Shown here piece by piece: positions 1-8,334 of a stretch of DNA of 46,020 bases (positions within the stretch are counted from its first letter, which is position 1; each line of letters starts with the position of its first letter). The stretch is from Acidobacteriota bacterium (GTDB lineage: Bacteria > Acidobacteriota > Thermoanaerobaculia > Thermoanaerobaculales > Sulfomarinibacteraceae), in the NCBI GenBank assembly GCA_022340665.1, contig JAJDNM010000002.1, positions 1-46,020 of the forward strand, written 5' to 3'. The notes under the pieces were generated by a model, which saw only the letters and a list, made by a program, of their open reading frames with translations, searched no databases and was not told the DNA's origin. The position numbers were made by a program, and so were the translations under genes.

Positions 1-1257
1 CGTATGCATGTGCAGATCGGCGATGAGGTGAGGCGCGGTCAACTGTTGTTCGAGGACCGCAAAACCGCGGGTGTGCGGTTCACCTCGCCGGGTGCGGGAA
101 CAGTCGCTGCGATCAACCGTGGTGCGCGTCGCTCCCTGGAATCCGTGGTGGTGGAATTGACACCGGGGGAACGACGGGGGAGCCCCGCCGAAAGCGATTT
201 TCGCACTTTTCGCGCGTTCACCGGCCGGGATGTGCAGTCCCTCCGTGGGGAGGAACTGAGAGAGCTTCTGGCGGAGTCTGGCCTGTGGACGGCCATTCGG
301 CAGAGGCCTTTCTCAAAGGTGCCGTCCCCGAGCTCCAGCTGTCACTCGATCTTCGTCACCGCGATGGACACGAACCCGCTTGCGCCGAACCCCGAGGTCG
401 TTCTCGAGGGACAGATGAAAGATTTCCAGCGAGGCCTTCAGGCGCTCTGCAGCTTGACCGAGGGAATCGTCTATCTGTGTCGAGCGCCGGGTGCAAGGAT
501 CGAACCTGGCCCCGCAGAACGGGTTCGGGTGGAGGAATTCGACGGTGAGCACCCGGCCGGGCTCGCCGGGACGCACATCCACTTCCTGGATCCAGTTCAT
601 CGCGAAAAAGTTGTCTGGTACGTCGGTTACCAGGACGTAGCCGCAATCGGACGGTTGATTGAAACCGGGAAGCTGCCAGTCGAGCGTACCGTTGCCCTCT
701 GTGGTCCGATCGTTATTCGTCCTCGGTTGCTGACCACCCGGCTCGGAGCCGAGGTCGAGCCGTTGATCGACGAGCAGCTTTTTTTCGGTGAGGCACGGGT
801 CGTTTCCGGATCGGTGCTTTTTGGCCACCGGGCAAGGGGAACGAAATTCGGCTATCTCGGACGTTACGCAAACCAGATCTCGTGCATCGCCGAGGATCAC
901 CGTCGGCGATTCCTGGGCCTGATGACGCCGGGATGGGACCTCTTTTCGACCACCCGCGCATATCTTTCCGGTTTCCGCAGTCGCACGACGAAGTACGATT
1001 TCACGACCTCCGCCCGGGGCAGCCGTCGTGCGATGGTGCCGATCGGTCTCTTCGAGAACGTCATGCCGCTCGACATCATGCCGACGTTTCTCCTCCGCGC
1101 TCTTCTGATGGATGATCTCGAGCGCGCTGAGGCCCTCGGCTGTCTCGAGCTCGATGAAGAGGATCTCGCACTCTGCTCCTTTGTCAGCCCGGGTAAGGAA
1201 GACTTCGCACCTCACCTTCGCCGCAACCTGTTCGAGATCTGGAAGGAGGAGTCATGA
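1..1257 (+). CDS. nqrA: Na+-translocating NADH:quinone reductase subunit A (5' end outside window)
   Basis: This is the cytoplasm-facing, quinone-associated subunit of the sodium-pumping NADH:ubiquinone reductase. The visible protein opens inside the N-terminal lipoyl-like region: HVQIGDEV, then LLFEDRK and FTSPGAG, which matches the family. By comparison with Vibrio NqrA I estimate that about 40 residues are missing before the window edge, so the ATG at position 4 is an internal methionine. The reading frame is open back to position 1. The stop overlaps the nqrB start in an ATGA arrangement, which indicates translational coupling. Identity is firm because the whole nqrABCDEF order follows. 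Confidence 0.96.
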   Translation, partial: RMHVQIGDEVRRGQLLFEDRKTAGVRFTSPGAGTVAAINRGARRSLESVVVELTPGERRGSPAESDFRTFRAFTGRDVQSLRGEELRELLAESGLWTAIRQRPFSKVPSPSSSCHSIFVTAMDTNPLAPNPEVVLEGQMKDFQRGLQALCSLTEGIVYLCRAPGARIEPGPAERVRVEEFDGEHPAGLAGTHIHFLDPVHREKVVWYVGYQDVAAIGRLIETGKLPVERTVALCGPIVIRPRLLTTRLGAEVEPLIDEQLFFGEARVVSGSVLFGHRARGTKFGYLGRYANQISCIAEDHRRRFLGLMTPGWDLFSTTRAYLSGFRSRTTKYDFTTSARGSRRAMVPIGLFENVMPLDIMPTFLLRALLMDDLERAEALGCLELDEEDLALCSFVSPGKEDFAPHLRRNLFEIWKEES

Positions 1258-2486
1258 GCACCCTCCGTCGGTTCCTCGATGATCTGGGTGACCGGCTCCA
1301 ATCAGGGGGCAGACTCGATCGCCTATACCCGCTGTACGAAGCCATCGATACATTCCTCTACACGCCGGACGCTGTCACAACCGGCACCACCCACGTTCGT
1401 GACGCGCTCGATCTGAAGCGCATGATGTCGGTGGTTATGGCCGCCCTTTCTCCGATCGTCATATTCGCGATGTACAACACCGGGCTTCAGGCCCACCGAG
1501 CGATCATGGCCGGAGCTCAGCCTCTCGATACCTGGCAGACGCAGGTCTTCTCGGCCTTCGGCGGCAGCTTCACAACCGATGTCTGGGCGTGCCTGTTCCA
1601 CGGAGGGCTCTATTTCCTGCCAATTTACATCGTCGGATTTGCGGCCGGCATCACGGTCGAGCTGATCTTTGCCAGTGTGCGGGGCCACGAGGTCAACGAG
1701 GGGTTTTTCGTTACCGGTTTGCTGCTTCCTCTGACCCTGCCGCCGACCATTCCCCTCTGGCAGGTGGCCACGGGGGCGATCTTCGGAGTGCTCATTGGCA
1801 AGGAGATCTTCGGCGGCACGGGAATGAACATCCTCAATCCGGCATTGACGGCCCGCGCCTTTCTGTTCTTCGCGTATCCGGCGGAGATTTCCGGAGATAA
1901 GCCCTGGATCGCCGCGAATTTCGTGGGCGTCGACGGTTTCTCCGGCGCGACCTGGCTTTCACGGGCCACAGTCGAGGGTGTCGCAGCCCTCGGAGAAGTC
2001 GGGAATGACCTCTGGTGGGAGGCGTTCTTCGGTTTCATCCCTGGATCGATGGGCGAAACATCGGCGGCACTCTGTCTCCTCGGTGCACTGGTTTTGGTGG
2101 TCACCCGAATCGGTTCGTGGAGAACCATGGCCAGCGTAACCGTCGGTACGATTGCCATGGCGTCGGTGCTCAACCTTGTCGGTTCCGATACCAACGCCTT
2201 CTTTGGCGTGCCTTTCTGGTGGCATCTGGTGCTTGGTGGCTGGGCCTTCGGCACCGTCTTCATGGCAACTGATCCGGTTTCGTCTGCCTTCACCAATCCC
2301 GGCAGATGGATCTACGGTTTCGGCATTGGCGTTATGGTGATTCTGGTGAGAGTCGTCAACCCGGCCTATCCGGAAGGGATGATGTTGGCAATTCTGTTCA
2401 TGAATATGTTCGCACCGTTCATCGATCATTTCTTCGTGCAGGCGAACATCAAACGGAGGTTGGCGCGTCATGCGGCAGGACAGTAA
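1254..2486 (+). CDS. nqrB: Na+-NQR subunit B
   Basis: This 410-residue integral membrane subunit carries one covalent FMN and part of the Na+/electron path. The sequence is mostly hydrophobic helices (roughly residues 55-75, 120-145, 155-180, 275-300, 320-345 and 355-400). The flavinylation motif D-G-F-S-G-A-T is visible, placing the FMN-accepting threonine at about residue 233. The start overlaps the nqrA stop by four bases, and the 3' end overlaps nqrC by 17 bases. The apbE gene downstream would supply the flavin transferase that modifies this residue. Confidence 0.97.
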   Translation: MSTLRRFLDDLGDRLQSGGRLDRLYPLYEAIDTFLYTPDAVTTGTTHVRDALDLKRMMSVVMAALSPIVIFAMYNTGLQAHRAIMAGAQPLDTWQTQVFSAFGGSFTTDVWACLFHGGLYFLPIYIVGFAAGITVELIFASVRGHEVNEGFFVTGLLLPLTLPPTIPLWQVATGAIFGVLIGKEIFGGTGMNILNPALTARAFLFFAYPAEISGDKPWIAANFVGVDGFSGATWLSRATVEGVAALGEVGNDLWWEAFFGFIPGSMGETSAALCLLGALVLVVTRIGSWRTMASVTVGTIAMASVLNLVGSDTNAFFGVPFWWHLVLGGWAFGTVFMATDPVSSAFTNPGRWIYGFGIGVMVILVRVVNPAYPEGMMLAILFMNMFAPFIDHFFVQANIKRRLARHAAGQ

Positions 2487-3255
2487 CCTCTACATAATTG
2501 GCTTCGCGACGGCCGTCTGCCTGGTATGTTCGATCGTCGTCTCGACCTCTGCAGTAGCCCTGCGGGATCGTCAGGACCGCAACAAGGTGCTCGACCGCCA
2601 GACCAAGGTGCTGGTGGTCGCCGGAGTGATGGAAGAGGGCCAAGCGGCTACTCCAGAGGAAGTCGAGCGGCTTTTCGAGTCTCACATCGAGACGCGGATC
2701 ATCGATCTCGAGAGCGGCGAATACGACGAAACGATCGATCCCGAAACCTACGACCAGCGAAAGGCGACGCGCGAACCCGACCGGAGTTCGGTGGCGCCAC
2801 CGAATAACGCGGGACTCACACGCCTGCCGGAAAAGGCGATTGTCTACCGTCGCGTCGAAGGCGGCGAGGTTCAATCCCTTATTCTGCCAATTGAAGGGAA
2901 GGGTCTGTGGTCGACGTTGTACGGATTCATCGCCCTTGCACCTGACACGACAACCGTGCAAGGGATTACCTTCTACGAACACGGGGAGACACCGGGACTC
3001 GGCGGCGAAGTCGACAACCCGAATTGGAAGGCGCTGTGGGTCGGCCGTCAGGCGTACGATTCGGAGTGGCAGCCCGCGATCGAGGTCATCAAGGGTGTTG
3101 CTGGGCCGGTGGCGGAAGATCCTCACAGCGTCGATGGACTTTCAGGATCGACCCTGACTTCTCGAGGCGTCACCAACCTCGTGCAGTTCTGGCTCGGTGA
3201 GAACGGCTTCGATCCCTATCTCGAGCGGGTCCGTAATCAGGGGAACGCATCATGA
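2470..3255 (+). CDS. nqrC: Na+-NQR subunit C
   Basis: This 261-residue subunit has one N-terminal membrane helix (about residues 6-28) and a periplasmic FMN-binding domain. The covalent flavin site reads [10 protein letters not shown], with the expected acceptor threonine near residue 228. The more usual SGAT is SGST here, a mild variant. A GGAGG lies about nine bases before the ATG, inside the end of nqrB. The 3' end overlaps nqrD in an ATGA arrangement. Confidence 0.96.
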   Translation: MRQDSNLYIIGFATAVCLVCSIVVSTSAVALRDRQDRNKVLDRQTKVLVVAGVMEEGQAATPEEVERLFESHIETRIIDLESGEYDETIDPETYDQRKATREPDRSSVAPPNNAGLTRLPEKAIVYRRVEGGEVQSLILPIEGKGLWSTLYGFIALAPDTTTVQGITFYEHGETPGLGGEVDNPNWKALWVGRQAYDSEWQPAIEVIKGVAGPVAEDPHSVDGLSGSTLTSRGVTNLVQFWLGENGFDPYLERVRNQGNAS

Positions 3256-3872
3256 ACGCGAATCAGAAGAACGCGCTTCTCAATCCCCTTTTCAACGACA
3301 ACCCGATTGCCGCTCAGGTGCTCGGCATCTGCTCGGCGTTGGCGGTCACTACAAAACTCGAAACCTCAGTGGTGATGTCGATTGCGGTGATCGCGGTGCT
3401 GTCGATTTCGAACCTATCGGTGTCGTTGATCCGCAACCTGATTCCGTCTTCGATCCGCATCATCGTCCAGTTGACGATCATCGCTTCATTGGTCATCGTC
3501 ACCGATCAGGTATTGCAGGCCTTCTTCTTTGACATTTCGAAGCAGCTGTCAGTCTTTGTCGGGCTGATCATCACCAACTGCATCGTCATGGGTCGCGCCG
3601 AGGCCTTTGCCATGCAGAACCCGCCTTTCGAAAGCCTGCTCGATGGTCTCGGCAACGGTTTCGGATACAGCCTGATTCTGATCATGGTCGGCTTCTTCCG
3701 CGAGCTGATCGGCGCCGGCAAGCTCTTCGGTTATCAGGTTCTGCCACTGGTCACGGAGGGAGGTTGGTACCAGCCGAATGGTCTCTTCGTGCTGGCTCCA
3801 GGTGCTTTCTTCATCATCGGGATTCTGATTTGGTTGCTCCGCACCTGGAAGCCTGAGCTGCAGGAGGACTGA
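3252..3872 (+). CDS. nqrD: Na+-NQR subunit D
   Basis: This 206-residue, six-helix membrane protein is homologous to RnfE/NqrE-type subunits. With NqrE it forms the membrane core that holds the intramembrane iron-sulfur cluster. The start shows the family pattern [22 protein letters not shown]. Its cysteine lies in the first helix (GICSA), and a second ([14 protein letters not shown]) lies in the loop-helix that pairs with NqrE. Length is typical of the family. It is coupled to nqrC and followed after one base by nqrE. Confidence 0.97.
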   Translation: MNANQKNALLNPLFNDNPIAAQVLGICSALAVTTKLETSVVMSIAVIAVLSISNLSVSLIRNLIPSSIRIIVQLTIIASLVIVTDQVLQAFFFDISKQLSVFVGLIITNCIVMGRAEAFAMQNPPFESLLDGLGNGFGYSLILIMVGFFRELIGAGKLFGYQVLPLVTEGGWYQPNGLFVLAPGAFFIIGILIWLLRTWKPELQED

Positions 3873-3873
3873 G

Positions 3874-4491
3874 ATGTTGGAACACTACCTCAGCCTGGCC
3901 GTCAAAGCGATCTTCGTCGAGAACATGGCGCTCGCTTTCTTTCTTGGCATGTGCTCCTTCCTCGCGGTTTCGAAGAAGGTCGACACATCGCTCGGCCTGG
4001 GTGCCGCAGTCACCTTCGTGTTGACCGTGACCACACCGTTGAACAATCTCGTGTACAACTACCTGCTGAAAGAGGGCGCGCTGACCTGGCTGAACCCGGC
4101 ATGGTCCACCGTCGATCTCAGCTTCGTCCGATTCCTCGCCTTCATCGGCTCCATAGCTGCCTCGGTGCAGGTCGTGGAGATGGCCCTCGATCGCTACGCT
4201 CCCAAGCTCTATGCGGCGCTCGGTGTATTTCTCCCGTTGATCGCCGTCAATTGCGCCATCCTCGGCGGCTCCTTGTTCATGGTCGAGCGCGATTACACGC
4301 TCGCCGAGAGCGCAGTCTTCGGGTTTGGTTCCGGCTTCGGTTTTCTTCTCGCGATCGTCGCCCTGGCCGCGATCCGCGAAAAGATGGTCTACTCCGATGT
4401 TCCGGCTCCGCTGCGCGGGCTGGGAATCACCTTTCTTGTCACGGGACTGATGGCGATCGGCTTCATGGCGTTTGCCGGGATCCAGTTGTAG
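3874..4491 (+). CDS. nqrE: Na+-NQR subunit E
   Basis: This 205-residue six-helix membrane subunit is the partner of NqrD. It contains the family signatures [19 protein letters not shown] near the N terminus and AVNCAILGG in the middle. Both contain cysteines that, with those of NqrD, are known to hold the intramembrane iron-sulfur centre. It follows nqrD directly and precedes nqrF by about ten bases. Confidence 0.97.
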   Translation: MLEHYLSLAVKAIFVENMALAFFLGMCSFLAVSKKVDTSLGLGAAVTFVLTVTTPLNNLVYNYLLKEGALTWLNPAWSTVDLSFVRFLAFIGSIAASVQVVEMALDRYAPKLYAALGVFLPLIAVNCAILGGSLFMVERDYTLAESAVFGFGSGFGFLLAIVALAAIREKMVYSDVPAPLRGLGITFLVTGLMAIGFMAFAGIQL

Positions 4492-4503
4492 GCAGGTGGC
4501 TTG

Positions 4504-5730
4504 ATGCTGACTATCATCCTCGGAGTTGCGGTGTTCGTTCTGGTGATCGTCGCCTTGGTGGTGGTTTTGATGGTGGCCAAATCGAAGCTGGTGGCGGCGG
4601 GCGAAGTCACCATCACTGTCAACGAAGACCCGGACAAGGCGATCAGCACGAATGCCGGAGACACGCTGCTCAACACCCTCGCGGCGCAGAAGATCTACAT
4701 TCCGTCGGCCTGCGGGGGAAAAGGAACCTGCGGAGTGTGCAAGGTCTCGGTATTGGACGGCGGGGGTGCGCTGCTGCCAACTGAAACCTCCCATGTCAGT
4801 CGTGGAGAGGCCCGCGAAGGGGTGCGGCTTTCCTGCCAGGTCAAGGTCAAGCAGGACATGAAGATCGAGGTCGAACCGGAGATCTTCGATGTCCGAAAGT
4901 GGCAATGTCGAGTTCGATCGAACAGAAATGTCGCGACCTTCATCAAGGAGATCGTGCTCGAGCTTCCAGAGGGAGAGGAAGTGCCCTTCCGCGCCGGCGG
5001 ATACATCCAGATTGAATGTCCCCCGCACGTCGTCAAGTACGCCGATTTCGAGATTGAAGACGAGTACCGCGGCGACTGGGACAAGTACGACATGTGGCAG
5101 TTCGTGTCCAAGGTAGAAGAAGATGTGACCCGTGCGTATTCGATGGCCAACTACCCGGGCGAGGAGGGCATCATCATGCTCAACGTGCGGATCGCCTCGC
5201 CGCCGCCGAACATGCCGAAGGTTCCGCCGGGCAAGATGTCGTCATTCATCTTCAACCTCGAGCCGGGCGACGAAGTCACCATTTCGGGTCCCTTCGGGGA
5301 GTTTTTTGCCAGGGAAACAGACAATGAAATGGTGTTCATCGGCGGGGGAGCCGGCATGGCGCCAATGCGCTCCCACATTTTCGACCAGTTCAAGAGGATC
5401 CGGACTGACCGCAAGGTGTCTTTCTGGTACGGAGCGAGAAGTCTCCGAGAGGCCTTTTACCAGGACGACTTCGACGAGATCGCGGCTGAAAACGACAATT
5501 TCGAGTGGCACCTCGCGCTTTCGGATCCGTTGCCCGAAGACGACTGGGATGGCGATACCGGGTTCATTCACCAGGTCGTGTACGAGAAGTACCTCAAGAA
5601 CCACCCGGCCCCGGAAGACGTTGAATACTATATGTGTGGACCGCCGATGATGAATCAGGCGTGCATCAACATGCTGCTCGATCTCGGGGTCGAGCCTGAG
5701 AACATCATGCTCGACGACTTCGGCGAGTAA
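4504..5730 (+). CDS. nqrF: Na+-NQR subunit F (NADH dehydrogenase subunit)
   Basis: This subunit is the electron entry point. It oxidises NADH and passes electrons through FAD to a 2Fe-2S cluster. The protein has an N-terminal membrane anchor (about residues 2-22) and a plant-type ferredoxin domain with [10 protein letters not shown] and a later cysteine (LSCQV). A ferredoxin-reductase-like domain follows, with the FAD motif RAYSMANYP and the NAD motif [12 protein letters not shown]. The C terminus (YMCGPPMM...DDFGE) is typical. I chose the ATG at 4504 rather than the TTG just before it because homologues begin right at the anchor helix. Confidence 0.97.
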   Translation: MLTIILGVAVFVLVIVALVVVLMVAKSKLVAAGEVTITVNEDPDKAISTNAGDTLLNTLAAQKIYIPSACGGKGTCGVCKVSVLDGGGALLPTETSHVSRGEAREGVRLSCQVKVKQDMKIEVEPEIFDVRKWQCRVRSNRNVATFIKEIVLELPEGEEVPFRAGGYIQIECPPHVVKYADFEIEDEYRGDWDKYDMWQFVSKVEEDVTRAYSMANYPGEEGIIMLNVRIASPPPNMPKVPPGKMSSFIFNLEPGDEVTISGPFGEFFARETDNEMVFIGGGAGMAPMRSHIFDQFKRIRTDRKVSFWYGARSLREAFYQDDFDEIAAENDNFEWHLALSDPLPEDDWDGDTGFIHQVVYEKYLKNHPAPEDVEYYMCGPPMMNQACINMLLDLGVEPENIMLDDFGE

Positions 5731-5744
5731 CAGCGGGGGAAGAG

Positions 5745-6821
5745 TTGTCTCGAACGAGCGGCATCCCACCTCTCCGCCGCTTCATTGTTCCGGCACTCTT
5801 TGTGGCCGGTCTGTTCGTGGTCACCATTTTTCGTCGAGACCCTTCGCCCGTCGTCCCCTCACGCGAGATGGAGCTCACGGGGCCCACCATGGGGACCACG
5901 TTCACCATCAAGGTTGTCACCGACGAGTTGACTGACGAGGATCGTGTACGCATCGAGAGAGCCGTGCGGCGGGTGATGGACCAGATTGATGAAACCATGT
6001 CCACCTACCGTCCGGAGTCCGAAATCGAGGCGTTCAACCGCAGTGGAACGGAGCTGTTTCAGGCGTCCCCCGGATTTCTCGAGGTGGTCACAGAGGCGCA
6101 ACGCATTTCTCGGCTCACGGGAGGCGCGTTCGATATCACCGTCGGTGCGCTGGTGGACATCTGGGGATTCGGGCCCTCCGGCGCGGCCGACCCCCCGAGC
6201 GACGAGAAGCTCCAGGAACTGGTGGCGATCACCGGCTACGAACAGCTTGAGGTCGATACGGAAGGTGGGACGCTACGAAAGGCCAGGGTCGACTGTCGCA
6301 TCGATCTCTCCGCGATTGCCAAGGGATATGCCGCCGATAGGGTTTCGGCCACCCTCGTGCAGCAGGGACTGCCCGATCACATGGTGGAAATCGGCGGCGA
6401 GGTGTGCGCACGAGGTCGGAATGGCAACGGGGAAGCGTGGAAGATCGGAATCGAACGGCCATCCGCCGGTGGTAGGGCTGTGCATCTGGCCGTCAACCTC
6501 GCCGACCTATCGCTGGCGACGTCGGGCGATTACCGCAACTACTACGAGCGCGACGGGGTCCGCATTTCTCACACCATTGATCCGCGCACAGGTCGGCCAA
6601 TAACCCACAATTTGGCGTCGGTCTCAGTGATCAATTCGAGCTGCATGACCGCTGACGCGTTAGCGACGGCGCTCGGCGTGCTCGGGCCTTACCAGGGCTT
6701 TGAACTTGCTGAGCGGCACGACATTCCGGCGCTGTTCTTGATTCGGGTCGGTGACGGCGTCTTCGAGGAGAGGCAGACACGTGTGTGGTCTGCCTTGACC
6801 AAGAATGTTCAGGGCTCCTGA
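5745..6821 (+). CDS. apbE: FAD:protein FMN transferase (ApbE), membrane-anchored
   Basis: ApbE transfers FMN from FAD to threonines of NqrB and NqrC, so its place directly after nqrF fits its substrates. The 358-residue protein starts with TTG after a GGGGGAAGAG Shine-Dalgarno. It has a single hydrophobic anchor at about residues 12-30, without a lipobox cysteine. The domain shows the family motifs TGPTMGTTF, GAFDITVG, DLSAIAKGYAAD, the H-T-I-D-P-R-T-G-R-P flavin-binding segment and the metal-site segment TADALATALGVLG. Confidence 0.95.
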   Translation: MSRTSGIPPLRRFIVPALFVAGLFVVTIFRRDPSPVVPSREMELTGPTMGTTFTIKVVTDELTDEDRVRIERAVRRVMDQIDETMSTYRPESEIEAFNRSGTELFQASPGFLEVVTEAQRISRLTGGAFDITVGALVDIWGFGPSGAADPPSDEKLQELVAITGYEQLEVDTEGGTLRKARVDCRIDLSAIAKGYAADRVSATLVQQGLPDHMVEIGGEVCARGRNGNGEAWKIGIERPSAGGRAVHLAVNLADLSLATSGDYRNYYERDGVRISHTIDPRTGRPITHNLASVSVINSSCMTADALATALGVLGPYQGFELAERHDIPALFLIRVGDGVFEERQTRVWSALTKNVQGS

Positions 6822-6842
6822 ATTGTTGATGCAGAGGAAACG

Positions 6843-7037
6843 ATGCAGACTCTTGTACTGACCTTCGTCTTCTTTACGATTGCGGTTCTCCTGATGACCG
6901 CCGTTGTGCTGATCAGCGGTCGTCGCCTCAAGGGATCTTGCGGTGGCCCGAGTTGTCAATGCACGAACGAGGGCAAGGATATTGGGAGCTGCGAAACCGA
7001 TGGATCGGTTCTGCCCACCCACCCATCCCAGTTCTGA
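6843..7037 (+). CDS. nqrM: Na+-NQR maturation factor NqrM
   Basis: This short protein (64 residues) has one N-terminal membrane helix (about residues 4-24) followed by a cysteine-rich tail, C-G-G-P-S-C-Q-C...SCE. That is the layout of NqrM (DUF539), which is needed for insertion of the NqrD/E iron-sulfur centre. An AGAGGAAACG precedes the ATG. It closes the NQR operon, about 20 bases after apbE. Confidence 0.88.
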   Translation: MQTLVLTFVFFTIAVLLMTAVVLISGRRLKGSCGGPSCQCTNEGKDIGSCETDGSVLPTHPSQF

Positions 7038-7042
7038 GTGTC

Positions 7043-7135
7043 GAGTTATGAGTTTTGAGTTACCGCCCACCCTGCCCGGTGAACCGTGGGGAGGCGGGGG
7101 ATAACTCAAAACTCAAAACTGAAAACTCAAAACTC
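7043..7135. repeat. Word-array palindromic intergenic repeat, element 1 (AACTCAA word)
   Basis: The left arm (7043-7062) reads GAGTTATGAGTTTTGAGTTA. The right arm (7102-7135) contains the reverse-complement word AACTCAA or AACTCAAA in about four tandem copies. Between the arms is a GC-rich core with CGCCCACCC on one side and GTGGGGAGGCGGGGG on the other. The element fills the gap between two convergent genes (nqrM and dus). It is one of at least six elements in the window with this architecture. Confidence 0.85.
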
Positions 7136-7146
7136 TGACGCGGCCC

Positions 7147-8268
7147 TCAGCCGCCGGAGACTACGTCTTCGGCGTCAGGAGGGGAAGGATCGTCGAGATC
7201 GTCCCAGAATCCTTCCGGGAGAATGACCTTCTGGGTTCCACTGCGTTTGCCGCGGCGAACGAGATGGCCCTTTTCGGTAAAAGGTTCGTTGCGATCGATG
7301 GTGGCCAACACCCCTTTCAGCTCGGAGACGCTCGTGACTCGCATCAACCGATCCCGGAGGCGCGCGCTCGACCGGAAACCCCTGGTATACCAACCGCCGT
7401 GCTTGCGGAAAGAGAGCATGGCCTGGTGTTCGCCAAAACAGTCAACCAGCATTCGAGCGTGCTCGACCATGACGTCTGCCACCTCGCCAAAGGTCGGCGG
7501 TGAATGCGGCTCACGGCCGGCGAAGGCGTCGGCGAGTTCGCGGAATAACCATGGCCGCCCGAGACATCCGCGGCCGACCGCGACGCCGTCACAGCCGGTT
7601 TCACGCACCATACGCAGGGCGTCATCCGCCACCCAGATGTCGCCGTTTCCAAAGACGGGTATTGACGACAGGCTTCGCTTGAGTTCGCCGATGGCTTCCC
7701 AACGCGCGTGGCCGTCGTAGAGCTGCGCAGCGGTTCGCGCGTGCAAGGTGACTCCGGCGCAACCCTCTGCCTCAGCGATTCGGCCGGATTCGAGAAAATC
7801 GAGATGCTGGTCGTCGATTCCCAATCTGAACTTGATTGTGACCGGGATTTCGCCGGCCGCCTGCACCGCTGCTCGGACGATGGAAGCCAGGAGCCGCGGT
7901 TTGGCCGGAATGGCTGCCCCGCCGCCCTTGCGGGTCACCTTTCGCACCGGACAGCCGAAATTGAGATCGAGGTGGTCGACCCGTCCCTCGCCGACGAGGC
8001 GCAGCACCGCCTCGCCGACGTATTTGGGATCGACCCCGTAAAGTTGGAGGCTCCGGGGGCTTTCATCGGGACCGAAATCAGCCAGCTTGAGAGTCTTCTC
8101 TCTTCCCTCGACGAGCGGTCTCGCGGTGATCATTTCGCTGATGCAGAGGCCCGCCCCGAACCGTCTGCAAAGTGCCCGAAACGGGAAATTCGTGACCCCG
8201 GCCATTGGCGCCAGGACGACGGGAGGGGTGACCTCGATCGGGCCGATGTGGACCGTGGGGATCGGCAT
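7147..8268 (-). CDS. dusB: tRNA-dihydrouridine synthase (DusB-like)
   Basis: This flavoenzyme reduces uridine to dihydrouridine in tRNA. The TIM-barrel N terminus has the family pattern LAPMAGVTNFPFR. The catalytic cysteine lies in N-F-G-C-P-V-R-K-V-T-R-K-G-G-G. FMN-contacting segments follow: VTIKFRLG, LHARTAAQLYDG, GNGDIW and GVAVGRGCLGRPW. The helical C-terminal domain is present (KHGGWYTRGF). I chose the start MPIPTVHIGP at 8268, not the upstream ATG at 8280, because a TATGCT box ends seven bases before it. The exact Dus subtype is inferred. Confidence 0.92.
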   Translation of the reverse strand: MPIPTVHIGPIEVTPPVVLAPMAGVTNFPFRALCRRFGAGLCISEMITARPLVEGREKTLKLADFGPDESPRSLQLYGVDPKYVGEAVLRLVGEGRVDHLDLNFGCPVRKVTRKGGGAAIPAKPRLLASIVRAAVQAAGEIPVTIKFRLGIDDQHLDFLESGRIAEAEGCAGVTLHARTAAQLYDGHARWEAIGELKRSLSSIPVFGNGDIWVADDALRMVRETGCDGVAVGRGCLGRPWLFRELADAFAGREPHSPPTFGEVADVMVEHARMLVDCFGEHQAMLSFRKHGGWYTRGFRSSARLRDRLMRVTSVSELKGVLATIDRNEPFTEKGHLVRRGKRSGTQKVILPEGFWDDLDDPSPPDAEDVVSGG

Positions 8269-8275
8269 AGAACAG

Positions 8276-8281
8276 AGCATA
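8276..8281 (-). promoter_or_regulatory. -10 box for dus, leaderless-type spacing
   Basis: TATGCT on the minus strand is followed by CTGTTCT (7 nt) and then the ATG at 8268. There is no Shine-Dalgarno sequence. The spacing puts the transcription start at or next to the start codon. Confidence 0.5.
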
Positions 8282-8285
8282 AATG

Positions 8286-8313
8286 AAAAACGCCGCGAAG
8301 CGCGCGGCGTTTT
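8286..8313 (-). terminator. Rho-independent terminator after pepA
   Basis: A perfect inverted repeat, AAAACGCCGCG / CGCGGCGTTTT with a five-base loop, lies just beyond the pepA stop on the minus strand. It ends in a run of T on that strand. The symmetric A/T flanks could also let it work on the plus strand, but no plus-strand gene ends here. Confidence 0.85.
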
Positions 8314-8334
8314 GGTTTCGGTCGTCCCGAAGGA

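Noticed and set aside
3814-5028. A 404-codon minus-strand open frame across nqrD-nqrF
   Set aside because: It lies wholly over three clear Nqr genes and has a low-complexity, histidine/aspartate-rich composition typical of antisense shadows.
7043-7135. CRISPR array
   Set aside because: The repeated units are only 7-9 bases with no regular spacers, and no cas gene is present.
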